A DNA stretch of 64,000 bases from Embiotoca jacksoni (GCA_022577435.1 JAKOON010000027.1:148729-212728), one strand, 5' to 3'. Counted from the first letter of the stretch, positions 24,471 to 39,510 are shown. The notes: generated by a model from the letters alone, not told the origin. Made by a program: numbers and translations.

Positions 24471-24688
24471 TTAACCCTCCTGTTGTCCTCGGGTCAAAAT
24501 GACCCGCAGCTGTGTTCAACCAAGTTCTATTTTATGTTCATATGTTTTGGGATCATTGGTGACAAGTTTGCTGTGAGGGTTTCTTTAAAGAATGATGACC
24601 AATGATCCCAAAAAAATATAAAAATATAGAAATAAAATAGAACTTGGTTGAACACAGCTGCGGGACCCGAGGACAACACGAGGGTTAA
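24471..24688. mobile_element. Palindromic MITE flanked by TTAA (piggyBac-like)
   Basis: Both ends are TTAA followed by ccctc. About 65-bp inverted arms (tgtcctcgggtc, then gctgtgttcaaccaagttct) are nearly complementary across the element. TTAA borders suit a non-autonomous piggyBac-type element. No transposase is encoded. Confidence 0.85.
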
Positions 24689-24898
24689 AGAGGTGGAAGG
24701 AAGATAGCCGCAACCTGCGACTCTTTAATTTCCACCTAAAAGAGAAATGTTTCCCACCAGTTTGTTGCTCACGTAGAAGTTGTTGGATTTCACCTTATAA
24801 TGTTGTCGTAAGGAAGTTACGATAATAAGTACGCTGAAATAACTTCATTTGGAGCAAAAAAATTTCAAAATGCTATAATATCATATGTTGTTAAATAG

Positions 24899-27800
24899 CA
24901 TACTATAGTATGACTTTTTAATCATATTACAGACGACATGTTATAGTAAAAAGTCATACTATAGCATGTCGTCTATAATATGATAATAAAGTCACACTAT
25001 AGCATGTCGTCTATAATATGATAAAAAAGTCACACTATAGCATGTCGTCTATAATATGATTAAAAAAAATCACACTATAGCATGTCGTCTATAATATGAT
25101 AAAAAAGTCACACTATAGCATGTCGTCTATAATATGATAATAAAGTCATACTATAGCATGTCGTCTATAATATAATAAAGTCACACTATAGCATGTCGTC
25201 TATAATATGATAATGAAGTCATACTATAGCATGTCGTCTATAATATGATAATAAAGTCATACTATAGCATGTCTATAATATGATAAAAAAGTCACACTAT
25301 AGCATGTTGTCTATAATATGATAATAAAGTCATACTATAGCATGTCTATAATATGATAATGAAGTCATACTATAGCATGTTGTCTATAATATGATAATAA
25401 AGTCATACTATAGCATGTCGTCTATAATATGATTAAAAAAAATCACACTATAGCATGTCGTCTATAATATGATAAAAAAGTCACACTATAGCATGTCGTC
25501 TATAATATGATAATAAAGTCATACTATAGCATGTCGTCTATAATATGATAATAAAGTCATACTATAGAATGTCGTCTATAATATAATAAAGTCACACTAT
25601 AGCATGTCGTCTATAATATGATAATGAAGTCATACTATAGCATGTCGTCTATAATATGATAATAAAGTCATACTATAGCATGTCGTCTATAATATGATAA
25701 AAAAGTCACACTATAGCATGTTGTCTATAATATGATAATAAAGTCATACTATAGCATGTCTATAATATGATAAAAAAGTCACACTATAGCATGTCGTCTA
25801 TAATATGATAATAAAGTCACACTATAGCATGTCGTCTATAATATGATTAAAAAAAGTCACTATAGCATGTCGTCTATAATATGATAATAAAGTCACACTA
25901 TAGCATGTCGTCTATAATATGATAATGAAGTCATACTATAGAATGTCGTCTATAATATAATAAAGTCACACTATAGCATGTCGTCTATAATATGATAATA
26001 AAGTCATACTATAGCATGTCGTCTATAATATGATAATAAAGTCACACTATAGCATGTCATCTATAATATGATAATAAAGTCATACTATAGCATGTCGTCT
26101 ATAATATGATAATAAAGTCACACTATAGCATGTCGTCTATAATATGATAATGAAGTCATACTATAGAATGTCGTCTATAATATAATAAAGTCATACTATA
26201 GCATGTCGTCTATAATATGATAATAAAGTCATACTATAGCATGTCGTCTATAATATGATAATAAAGTCACACTATAGCATGTCATCTATAAAATGATAAA
26301 AAAGTCACACTATAGCATGTCGTCTATAATATGATAAAAAAGTCATACTATAGCATGTCGTCTATAATATGATAATAAAGTCATACTATAGAATGTCGTC
26401 TATAATATAATAAAGTCACACTATAGCATGTCGTCTATAATATGATAATAAAGTCATACTATAGCATGTCGTCTATAATATGATAATAAAGTCACACTAT
26501 AGCATGTCATCTATAAAATGATAAAAAAGTCACACTATAGCATGTCGTCTATAATATGATAATAAAGTCACACTATAGCATGTCGTCTATAATATGATAA
26601 AAAAGTCACACTATAGCATGTCGTCTATAATATGATAATAAAGTCGCACTATAGCATGTCGTCTATAATATGATAAAAAAGTCACACTATAGCATGTCGT
26701 CTAAAATATGATAAAAAAGTCACACTATAGCATGTCGTCTATAATATGATAATAAAGTCACACTATAGCATGTCGTCTATAATATGATAAAAAAGTCACA
26801 CTATAGCATGTCGTCTATAATATGATAATAAAGTCACACTATAGCATGTTGTCTATAATATGATAATAAAGTCACACTATAGCATGTCGTCTATAATATG
26901 ATAATAAAGTCATACTATAGCATGTCGTCTATAATATGATAAAGTCACACTATAGCATGTCGTCTATAATATGATAATAAAGTCACACTATAGCATGTCG
27001 TCTATAATTTGATAAAAAAGTCATACTATAGAATGTCGTCTATAATATAATAAAGTCACACTATAGCATGTCGTCTATAATATGATAATGAAGTCATACT
27101 ATAGCATGTCGTCTATAATATGATAATAAAGTCATACTATAGCATGTCGTCTATAATATGATAAAAAAGTCACACTATAGCATGTCGTCTATAATATGAT
27201 AATAAAGTCACACTATAGCATGTCGTCTATAATATGATTAAAAAAAGTCACTATAGCATGTCATCTATAATATGATAAAAAAGTCATACTATAGCATGTC
27301 GTCTATAATATGATAATAAAGTCACGCTATAGCATGTCGTCTATAATATGATAATAAAGTCACACTATAGCATGTCGTCTATAATATGATTAAAAAAAGT
27401 CACTATAGCATGTCATCTATAATATGATAAAAAAGTCATACTATAGCATGTCGTCTATAATATGATAATAAAGTCACACTATAGCATGTCGTCTATAATA
27501 TGACAATAAAGTCAAACTATAGAATGTCTATAATATGATAAAAAAGTCACACTATAGCATGTCGTCTATAATATGATAAAAAAGTCATACTATAGCATGT
27601 CGTCTATAATATGATTAAAAAAAAAACTCACACTATAGCATGTCGTCTATAATATGATAAAAAAGTCATACTATAGCATGTCGTCTATAATATGATAAAA
27701 AAGTCATACTATAGCATGTCGTCTATAATATGATAATAAAGTCATACTATAGCATGTCGTCTATAATATGATAAAAAAGTCACACTATAGCATGTCGTCT

Positions 27801-30800
27801 ATAATATGATAATAAAGTCATACTATAGCATGTCTATAATATGATAAAAAAGTCACACTATAGCATGTCGTCTATAATATGATTAAAAAAAAGTCACTAT
27901 AGCATATCATCTATAATATGATAAAAAAGTCACACTATAGCATGTCGTCTATAATATGATAATAAAGTCACACTATAGCATGTTGTCTATAATTTGATAA
28001 AAAAGTCACACTATAGCATGTCGTCTATAATATAATAAAGTCACACTATAGCATGTCGTCTATAATATGATAATAAAGTCATACTATAGCATGTCGTCTA
28101 TAATATGATAAAAAAGTCACACTATAGCATGTCGTCTATAATATGATAAAAAAGTCATACTATAGCATGTCGTCTATAATATGATAAAAAAGTCATACTA
28201 TAGCATGTCGTCTATAATATGATAATAAAGTCACACCATAGCATGTCGTCTATAATATGATAATAAAGTCATACTATAGCATGTCTATAATATGATAAAA
28301 AAGTCACACTATAGCATGTCGTCTATAATATGATTAAAAAAAAGTCACTATAGCATATCATCTATAATATGATAAAAAAGTCACACTATAGCATGTCGTC
28401 TATAATATGATAATAAAGTCACACTATAGCATGTTGTCTATAATTTGATAAAAAAGTCACACTATAGCATGTCGTCTATAATATAATAAAGTCACACTAT
28501 AGCATGTCGTCTATAATATGATAATAAAGTCATACTATAGCATGTCGTCTATAATATGATAAAAAAGTCATACTATAGCATGTCGTCTATAATATGATAA
28601 AAAAGTCACACTATAGCATGTCGTGTATAATATGATAATAAAGTCATACTATAGCATGTCGTCTATAATATGATAAAAAAGTCATACTATAGCATGTCGT
28701 CTATAATATAATAAAGTCACACTATAGCATGTCGTCTATAATATGATAATAAAGTCATACTATAGCATGTCGTCTATAATATGATAAAAAAGTCACACTA
28801 TAGCATGTCGTGTATAATATGATAATAAAGTCATACTATAGCATGTCGTCTATAATATGATAAAAAAGTCACACTATAGCATGTCGTCTATAATATGATA
28901 ATAAAGTCACACTATAGCATGTCGTCTATAATATGATAATAAAGTCACACTATAGCATGTTGTCTATAATATGATAATAAAGTCACACTATAGCATGTCG
29001 TCTATAATATGACAATAAAGTCAAACTATAGCATGTCGTCTATAATATGATAATAAAGTCACACTATAGCATGTTGTCTATAATATGATAATAAAGTCAC
29101 ACTATAGCATGTTGTCTATAATATGATAAAAAAGTCATACTATAGCATGTCTATAATATGATAAAAAAGTCACACTATAGCATGTCGTCTATAATATGAT
29201 AATAAAGTCACACTATAGCATGTCGTCTATAATATGACAATAAAGTCACACTATAGCATGTCGTCTATAATATGATAATAAAGTCACACTATAGCATGTT
29301 GTCTATAATATGATAATAAAGTCACACTATAGCATGTTGTCTATAATATGATAAAAAAGTCATACTATAGCATGTCGTCTATAATATAATAAAGTCACAC
29401 TATAGCATGTCGTGTATAATATGATAATAAAGTCATACTATAGCATGTCTATAATATGATAAAAAAGTCACACTATAGCATGTCGTCTATAATATGATAA
29501 TAAAGTCACACTATAGCATGTCGTCTATAATATGATAATAAAGTCACACTATAGCATGTCGTCAATAATATGATAAGAAAAAGTCACACTATAGCATGTC
29601 GTCTATAATATGATAAAAAAAGTCACACTATAGCATGTCGTCAATAATATGATAATAAAGTCACACTATAGCATGTCGTCAATAATATGATAATAAAGTC
29701 ACACTATAGCATGTCGTCTATAATATGATAATAAAGTCACACTATAGCATGTCGTCTATAATATGATAATAAAGTCACACTATAGCATGTCGTCAATAAT
29801 ATGATAATAAAGTCACACTATAGCATGTTGTCTATAATATGATAATAAAGTCACACTATAGCATGTCGTCTATAATATGATAATAAAGTCACACTATAGC
29901 ATGTCGTCTATAATATGATAATAAAGTCACACTATAGCATGTCGTCAATAATATGATAATAAAGTCACACTATAGCATGTCGTCTATAATATGATAATAA
30001 AGTCACACTATAGCATGTCGTCTATAATATGATAATAAAGTCACACTATAGCATGTCGTCTATAATATGATAATAAAGTCACACTATAGCATGTCGTCTA
30101 TAATATGATAAAAAAGTCATACTATAGCATGTCGTCTATAATATGATAAGAAAAAGTCACACTATAGCATGTCGTCAATAATATGATAATAAAGTCACAC
30201 TATAGCATGTCGTCAATAATATGATAATAAAGTCACACTATAGCATGTCGTCTATAATATGATAATAAAGTCATACTATAGCATGTCGTCTATAATATGA
30301 TAATAAAGTCACACTATAGCATGTCGTCTATAATATGACAATAAAGTCAAACTATAGCATGTCGTCTATAATATGATAATAAAGTCACACTATAGCATGT
30401 TGTCTATAATATGATAATAAAGTCACACTATAGCATGTTGTCTATAATATGATAAAAAAGTCATACTATAGCATGTCTATAATATGATAAAAAAGTCACA
30501 CTATAGCATGTCGTCTATAATATGATAATAAAGTCACACTATAGCATGTCGTCTATAATATGACAATAAAGTCAAACTATAGCATGTCGTCTATAATATG
30601 ATAATAAAGTCACACTATAGCATGTTGTCTATAATATGATAATAAAGTCACACTATAGCATGTTGTCTATAATATGATAAAAAAGTCATACTATAGCATG
30701 TCGTCTATAATATAATAAAGTCACACTATAGCATGTCGTGTATAATATGATAATAAAGTCATACTATAGCATGTCTATAATATGATAAAAAAGTCACACT

Positions 30801-33800
30801 ATAGCATGTCGTCTATAATATGATAATAAAGTCACACTATAGCATGTCGTCTATAATATGATAATAAAGTCACACTATAGCATGTCGTCAATAATATGAT
30901 AAGAAAAAGTCACACTATAGCATGTCGTCTATAATATGATAAAAAAAGTCACACTATAGCATGTCGTCAATAATATGATAATAAAGTCACACTATAGCAT
31001 GTCGTCAATAATATGATAATAAAGTCACACTATAGCATGTCGTCTATAATATGATAATAAAGTCACACTATAGCATGTCGTCTATAATATGATAATAAAG
31101 TCACACTATAGCATGTCGTCAATAATATGATAATAAAGTCATACTATAGCATGTCGTCTATAATATGATAATAAAGTCACACTATAGCATGTCGTCTATA
31201 ATATGATAAAAAAGTCATACTATAGCATGTCGTCTATAATATGATAAGAAAAAGTCACACTATAGCATGTCGTCAATAATATGATAATAAAGTCACACTA
31301 TAGCATGTCGTCTATAATATGATAATAAAGTCACACTATAGCATGTCGTCTATAATATGATAAAAAAGTCACACTATAGCATGTCGTCTATAATATGATA
31401 AAAAAGTCATACTATAGCATGTCGTCTATAATATGATAAGAAAAAGTCACACTATAGCATGTCGTCTATAATATGATAAAAAAAGTCACACTATAGCATG
31501 TCGTCAATAATATGATAATAAAGTCACACTATAGCATGTCGTCTATAATATGATAATAAAGTCACACTATAGCATGTCGTCAATAATATGATAATAAAGT
31601 CACACTATAGCATGTCGTCTATAATATGATAATAAAGTCACACTATAGCATGTCGTCAATAATATGATAATAAAGTCACACTATGATAATAAAGTCACAC
31701 TATAGCATGTCGTCAATAATATGATAATAAAGTCACACTATAGCATGTCGTCTATAATATGATAATAAAGTCACACTATAGCATGTCGTCAATAATATGA
31801 TAATAAAGTCACACTATAGCATGTCGTCTATAATATGATAATAAAGTCACACTATAGCATGTCGTCAATAATATGATAATAAAGTCACACTATAGCATGT
31901 CGTCAATAATATGATAATAAAGTCACACTATAGCATGTCGTCTATAATATGATAATAAAGTCACACTATAGCATGTCGTCAATAATATGATAATAAAGTC
32001 ACACTATAGCATGTCGTCTATAATATGATAATAAAATCACACTATAGCATGTCGTCAATAATATGATAATAAAGTCATACTATAGCATGTCGTCAATAAT
32101 ATGATAATAAAGTCACACTATAGCATGTCGTCTATAATATGATAATAAAGTCACACTATAGCATGTCGTCAATAATATGATAATAAAGTCATACTATAGC
32201 ATGTCGTCAATAATATGATAATAAAGTCACACTATAGCATGTCGTCTATAATATGATAATAAAGTCACACTATAGCATGTCGTCTATAATATGATAAAAA
32301 AAAGTCACACTATAGCATGTCGTCAATAATATGATAATAAAGTCACACTATAGCATGTCGTCTATAATATGATAATAAAGTCATACTATAGCATGTCGTC
32401 TATAATATGATAATAAAGTCATACTATAGCATGTCGTCTATAATATGATAATAAAGTCATACTATAGCATGTCGTCTATAATATGACAAAAAAAAGTCAC
32501 ACTATAGCATGTCATCTATAATATGATAATAAAGTCATACTATAGCATGTCGTCTATAATATGATAATAAAGTCATACTATAGCATGTCGTCGATAATAT
32601 GATAATAAAGTCACACTATAGCATGTCGTCTATAATATGATAAAAAAAAGTCACACTATAGCATGTCGTCAATAATATGATAATAAAGTCACACTATAGC
32701 ATGTCGTCTATAATATGATTAAAAAAAAGTCACACTATAGCATGTCGTCTATAATATGATTATAAAGTCATACTATAGTATGTCGTCTATAATATGATAA
32801 TAAAGTCACACTATAGCATGTCGTCTATAATATGATAATAAAGTCACACTATAGTATGTCGTCTATAATATGATAATAAAATCATACTATAGCATGTCGT
32901 CTATAATATGATCAAAAAGTCACACTATAGCATGTCGTCTATAATATGATAATAAAGTCACACTATAGCATGTCGTCTATAATATGATAATAAAGTCATA
33001 CTATAGCATGTCGTCTATAATATGATCAAAAAGTCACACTATAGCATGTCGTCTATAATATGATAATAAAATCATACTATAGCATGTCGTCTATAATATG
33101 ATTAAAAAAAAGTCACACTATAGCATGTCGTCTATAATATGATAATAAAGTCACACTATAGCATGTCGTCTATAATATGATAAGAAAAAGTCACTATAGC
33201 ATGTCGTCTATAATATGATTATAAAGTCACACTATATCATGTCATCTATAATATGATAATAAAGTCATACTATAGCATGTCGTCTATAATATGATAATAA
33301 AATCACACTATAGCATGTCGTCTATAATATGATTATAAAGTCATACTATAGCATGTCGTCTATAATATGATTAAAAAAAAGTCACACTATAGCATGTCGT
33401 CTATAATATGATCATAAAGTCATACTATAGTATGTCGTCTATAATATGATAATAAAGTCACACTATAGCATGTCGTCTATAATATGATAATAAAGTCACA
33501 CTATAGCATGTCGTCTATAATATGATAATAAAATCATACTATAGCATGTCGTCTATAATATGATAATAAAATCATACTATAGCATGTCGTCTATAATATT
33601 ATTAAAAAAAAGTCACACTATAGCATGTCGTCTATAATATGATTAAAAAAAAGTCACACTATAGCATGTCGTCTATAATATGATCAAAAAGTCACACTAT
33701 AGCATGTCGTCTATAATATGATAATAAAATCACACTATAGCATGTCGTCTATAATATGATAATAAAGTCACACTATAGCATGTCGTCTATAATATGATAA

Positions 33801-34328
33801 TAAAATCATACTATAGCATGTCGTCTATAATATGATAATAAAATCATACTATAGCATGTCGTCTATAATATTATTAAAAAAAAGTCACACTATAGCATGT
33901 CGTCTATAATATGATTAAAAAAAAGTCACACTATAGCATGTCGTCTATAATATGATCAAAAAGTCATACTATAGCATGTCGTCTATAATATTATTAAAAA
34001 AAAGTCACACTATAGCATGTCGTCTATAATATGATTAAAAAAAAGTCACACTATAGCATGTCGTCTATAATATGATAATAAAGTCACACTATAGCATGTC
34101 GTCTATAATATGATAAGAAAAAGTCACTATAGCATGTCGTCTATAATATGATTATAAAGTCACACTATATCATGTCATCTATAATATGATAATAAAGTCA
34201 TACTATAGCATGTCGTCTATAATATGATAAAAAAGTCATACTATAGCATGTCGTCTATAATATGATAACAAAAAGTCACACTGTAACATGTCGTCTATAA
34301 TATAATTACAAAAAAGTCACACTATAGC
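24899..34328. repeat. 38-bp satellite-like array, about 245 units, 9.4 kb
   Basis: The unit contains gataataaagtcacac followed by tatagcatgtcgtctataat. Main variants have gataaaaaagtca, gattaaaaaaaagtca, gtcgtcaataat (mostly 29.5-32.7 kb), gtctataat without the cgt, or ttgtctat. Unit lengths are about 32-42 bp. There are no spacers, no coding potential, and stops in all frames. It begins with one inverted unit (24903-24948) and ends abruptly in unique DNA at 34328. It separates the fam13c and asah2 3' ends. Confidence 0.97.
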
Positions 34329-34515
34329 ATATTCTATTCAATGAAATGTTTTTATTTATCATTCGTGATTTTGTGTTTTTTCTGTTCACAACACAATATT
34401 TATATTCAGACATTTTATTGACATTTTGAACCACAAACTAAACCAAGACGTTTATATGATATCTTGGACGGCATGTTATATTTTGACATCATGTGGTCTG
34501 ATGTTTGCATGTGCT

Positions 34516-34521
34516 TTTATT
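34516..34521 (-). terminator. asah2: Candidate poly(A) signal for asah2
   Basis: AATAAA on the minus strand about 130 nt beyond the asah2 stop. Others are at 34414-34419 and 34351-34356, all just outside the 38-bp array. Confidence 0.4.
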
Positions 34522-34650
34522 CGCAAAAAATGACGTGAAAACGTAATCTATGACATCATCCGAAGCTGAACACTTTTAAACTCTATAAATCCCCTGATGC
34601 AAACCGCCTCCTTCCGTTGGGGGTTCAGAGTCTCGGACCGGTCGGCGACA

Positions 34651-37573
34651 TCACCGATAATAGAAGCTGGCGGCGACTGTGAAGACGTCGGACGAGCCTT
34701 CGTACGGCGTGATGACGGGTCGAAGGTCTTTCAGCTGCTTGTAGTGGCCGAAGTGTCGGATCCTGTAGGAGCCGGCGGCGGCCGACGGAGGGACGAACCA
34801 CTCGATGGTGGCGTTACTCTGCTGGCCCGAACCCTTCAGCCAGTGAAACCTGTGACAAGAGACATCTGTGAATATCCTGACGGATGATGAAGGTCGGCAG
34901 GACTTCAGGTTTGGACCTCGTCTGGACCCGTTCGGATTTAAAGGTTCTGAAGTGTTTTGATATGATTTTCTGTTTGTAAAAGCTTCAGTGAAACATGATG
35001 AAGTAACGTTCTCCATAACTGAAATCACTTAGTAAAACTTGAAGTCTGTCTAAAAGACATAAAGTCCTGGATGACCAACAATCTCCTGCTTCGAAACTCA
35101 GACAAAACAGAAGTTCTTGTACTTGGTCCTAAAATCCTCAGATACGCTTTCTCTGATCACTTAGTTACTCTAGATGATGTCATCTTGGCCTCAGCACCAC
35201 TGTGAGGAACCTTGGGCTAAAGGAAATCTCCAGAACTGCCTTCTTTTATCTACGTAATATTAATAAAATCAGGAAAATCCTTCCTCAGCGTGACGCAGAA
35301 AAACTCATTCATGTGTTTGTTACTTCTAGACTAGATTATTGTAATTCCTTGTTGTTAGGATGTCCAAATTACTCATTAAAAACCTGCAGCTGATCCAAAA
35401 TGCTGCATCAAGAGTACTGACGGGATTTATCAAGAAAGATCATATTTCTCCAGTTTTATCTTCTCTTCACTGGCTTCCTGTGAAATCAAGAATATAATTT
35501 AAAATTCTCTTGATGACTTACAAAGCTCTACATGACCAGGCTCCATCATATCTTAGAGATCTTATAGAACCACATCATCCTGACAGATCTTATAGAACCA
35601 CATTGTTGTAAAGTCTTGCTGTAAAGACTTAAGTGCCATGAAATAACCTGTGTTGTGATTTGGCGCTATATAAATGAAATGAAATGAAATGAAATTGAAT
35701 AACTGAAGCTTCAAGTTCCACTGAGGTTACATCACAGTTTCCACCTGCACACTGACCTACCTGGTCTCCCATGATGCATCAGTGTGGACGACCTCCCAGG
35801 TCTCCGTTCTGTTGTCAAACATCTCCACGGTAACAAAGGTTTTATCTCTCTGCAACAAACACAAGGACGGAAACACTCAGGAACAAGAACCGAAACAAGA
35901 GCTAATAGACACAAAACCATGGATGAAAGATTCTCACGATGTCTCCGGAGTTTCTCGGGTTTCCTGCTACGAACGTCACGGAGACGACATCCCCCTGGAA
36001 AACATTCAGAAAGAAAAGCTTCATCTCTTTTCCGGAGAAGCAGCAGCGTGTGGTCAGACTGATGCTGGAACATGCAGGTGATGTCAGGTGTTCGTCTCTA
36101 GGTGGCGCTGGACGTCGCTTAATAATATTAACACATTGTTATTGTGCGAACTGTGAAAAATCAGCTGTAGAAGTCAGTTCAGACATTTCATTGATATTTT
36201 CAGTTAGGATGTTTTTTTAATAATAGTTTTTTTCCATTTAAAAATGTATTTATTTCTACCTTATCAGATTTCCAGATATAATCTTCTGCTCGTGTTCATG
36301 TTGCTTCAATAACTGTTTTATTTAACAGCTGCAAATAATAGAAAGTCGGATTTCTGTCTTCTCACCAAACAACCGCTCACAGATATTAAAAACATTTTTG
36401 ATTTGTTATTTATAACTTTTTCAAATGTTACATCCATTGAAGGACGTCTCCGGCCGCAGTCGGAGCCCCGCGGGACGCCTCGGGTGTGCAGGTGCGTCCT
36501 ACCTGCCGGTAAACGGGTTCGACCTGCTGCAGGACGTCTCCGAAGCTGCTGTTTGCTGGTTTTTTGTCGACGCGCGCCGCCGGCAGCAGATTGAAGAGGT
36601 TCTCCTGGAAGAAGGGCGGCGGCGGGCCACGAGGTAGCGCCGACACCGAGTCCTGAAACACAACAACACATGTAGAGGTCCGCTGAGGCAGAACCGGCTT
36701 CTTCTGTTCGGTACCGTGTGTTTGAGTCGTCCACCTGAGCGATGGCTCTGGCCAGGCCGCGGTACGTCTGCACGTACGCACTGAGCGTGTGCGGACCGTA
36801 GATGGTGGAAGCTCCTTCGTACCGCTGCACCTGAAGCACACACGGTGACAGCAGCCAGTCAGACCATAATAATCTCATTTCTTTTCAGTAATTGAGATGA
36901 ATATTATTCATGAATTTTCAAATTATTTCACATAATATTGTAAATAAACAGGATATCGATTGATTCATGTCAAACGATGAAAGTAATCTTGAACAGAACA
37001 AAAACAATCAGCTGCAACGTTTGAATGGTTTTTCTGCTCATTAATAATTCAGTAAAATTATAAGTTTTCATGGTAAAAACAGTGAAACAGTCAAATGGGA
37101 CGTTTTTCACTTCATTTTCCTCAGTTAGAAACTTTTTACTTACAAAACATTGAGTTGTAGTTGAGTATTTTTACTGTTTGGTTTTAATACTGGAACCGAA
37201 ATAAAACATCCGGTTCTTCCTCCGACCACCACGGTAACTTCCTCATTCTGCCTGATGCCTCTAAACATTACAACTCCCATGAGCCTCAGCGGCGGTGTAC
37301 CTGGTACTCCTCGTAGGTGGTGATGTAGTGAGTGTAGACGTTACTGAGGCCGGCGATCACCACCTCCATGTTTCTCTCCGCCCCCCCCCGCCTCCAGCTC
37401 CTGACACACAATAAACACACAACTTTAAAGTACACAATAATAACTCACAATGATAATATACAATAATAACACAGAAATACAATAATAATGCTGAGAATAA
37501 TGTCAATAATGAACATTAATGTTTCTCACCTGTTTCACAGCTTCTCGTAACCTCCGACCCGACATGGTGCTGC

Positions 37574-37660
<87 letters not shown>

Positions 37661-39061
37661 CAGTGTTGTTGTTATCATCGGTTGTATCCATTCATCAACC
37701 ATCAGTGATGTCATCATCCATCAGTGATGTCATCGTTGGTTTGTGAACATTATGAATCCTCCAGTTCAGATTCTGTCCGTCACCATCTTGTTAGTTCGGA
37801 GCGGTTTGGAGCAGGAAGTGACCATATTTGGACGAGCTGGGGGAGGAGCCAGAGGTGGATCTGACCGATCTGATCGGAAACCTGACGATACTACGTCCCG
37901 CCCACCGATAGCTGTAACCTGACTGCACCACAGACCTGTCAATCAAACAGACACGCCCCCAGAAACAGGTCTTCTTGAATCTTCTTTTCTAATGAATGAG
38001 GGATTATTTTCAGATGGACCTCCAGAAAACTAATAAGAAGGAGTGACTTTAGCTAACAACACCGAGATAACTGATGGACACATTTTATTCACTTTGGATT
38101 TGATGAGAGAAGTTGAATGGGAGTCTATGGAGCCGGAGGCTTTTTGGAGCCGACCTCTAGTGGCACTCGCTGGTATTGCAGCTGAAGACACTTCTGGATC
38201 AGAACCATTTTACAGACCTGAAGCTACGAACTCTTTTATATCCAGTCTGTGGTTTTATATCCAGTCTGTGGTTTTATATCCAGTCTGTAGTTTTATATCC
38301 AGTCTGTGGTTTTATATCCAGTCTGTGTTTTATATCCAGTCTGTAGTTTTATATCCAGTCTGTAGTTTTATATCCAGTCTGTAGTTTTATGTCCAGTCTG
38401 TAGTTTTATATCCAGTCTGTAGTTTTATATCCAGTCTGTGGTTTTATATCCAGTCTGTAGTTTTATATCCAGTCTGTAGTTTTATATCCAGTCTGTGATT
38501 TTATGTCCAGTCTGTAGTTTTATATCCAGTCTGTAGTTTTATATCCAGTCTGTAGTTTTATATACAGTCTGTAGTTTTATATACAGTCTGTGGTTTTATG
38601 TCCAGTCTGCAGTTTTATATCCAGTCTGTAGTTTTATATCCAGTCTGTAGTTTTATATCCAGTCTGTGGTTTTATATCCAGTCTGTAGTTTTATATCCAG
38701 TCTGTAGTTTTATATCCAGTCTGTGATTTTATGTCCAGTCTGTAGTTTTATATCCAGTCTGTAGTTTTATATCCAGTCTGTAGTTTTATATCCAGTCTGT
38801 AGTTGTATATCCAGTCTGTAGTTTTATATCCAGTCTGTAGTTTTATATCCAGTCTGTAGTTGTATATCCAGTCTGTAGTTTTATATCCAGTCTGTAGTTT
38901 TATATCCAGTCTGTAGTTTTATATCCAGTCTGTGGGTGAATCATTATCACGTGTCATTAGTTACGTCATTTCTCCTGGAACAGCAACGACAGCAACAGAT
39001 CCGATAGTGATGATCTGAATGTCGACAATCTGAGGATGCCAAGGCAGCGGCCAGTTCATCT

Positions 39062-39138
<77 letters not shown>

Positions 39139-39510
39139 AGATAGAGCAGACATCAGATGTGTGATATCATCTGATTTCCCGCCTCCACTCACCTCCCCCG
39201 TGCTGAACAGGATTGGTTTGGGATGATGACATTCCTGCGTCTGATTGGACGGCGGGCCCAGCAGAGCGTCTCTGATCCCGTCCCAGAACGGGTCTCCGTC
39301 CACCGCGCCTTCACACAGAGACGGAGACAAGTGACATGAGACATGAGACAGATTCAGAGACAGACAGAGTTGAGCTCCGTTGATGAACGGCATCGAGAAC
39401 AGAACAGTCGATCATCATAGAATCACCCTGAGTGAAGTTCAGGTCTCCTCCTCCATCTGTTGTTCCTGCTGCAAAGCTGTGACCCAGAGCTGGTTTACAT
39501 GTGCTGACCT

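Noticed and set aside
24899..34328. CRISPR-like array
   Set aside because: Regular units but no unique spacers, in a vertebrate genome. It is a head-to-tail tandem satellite.
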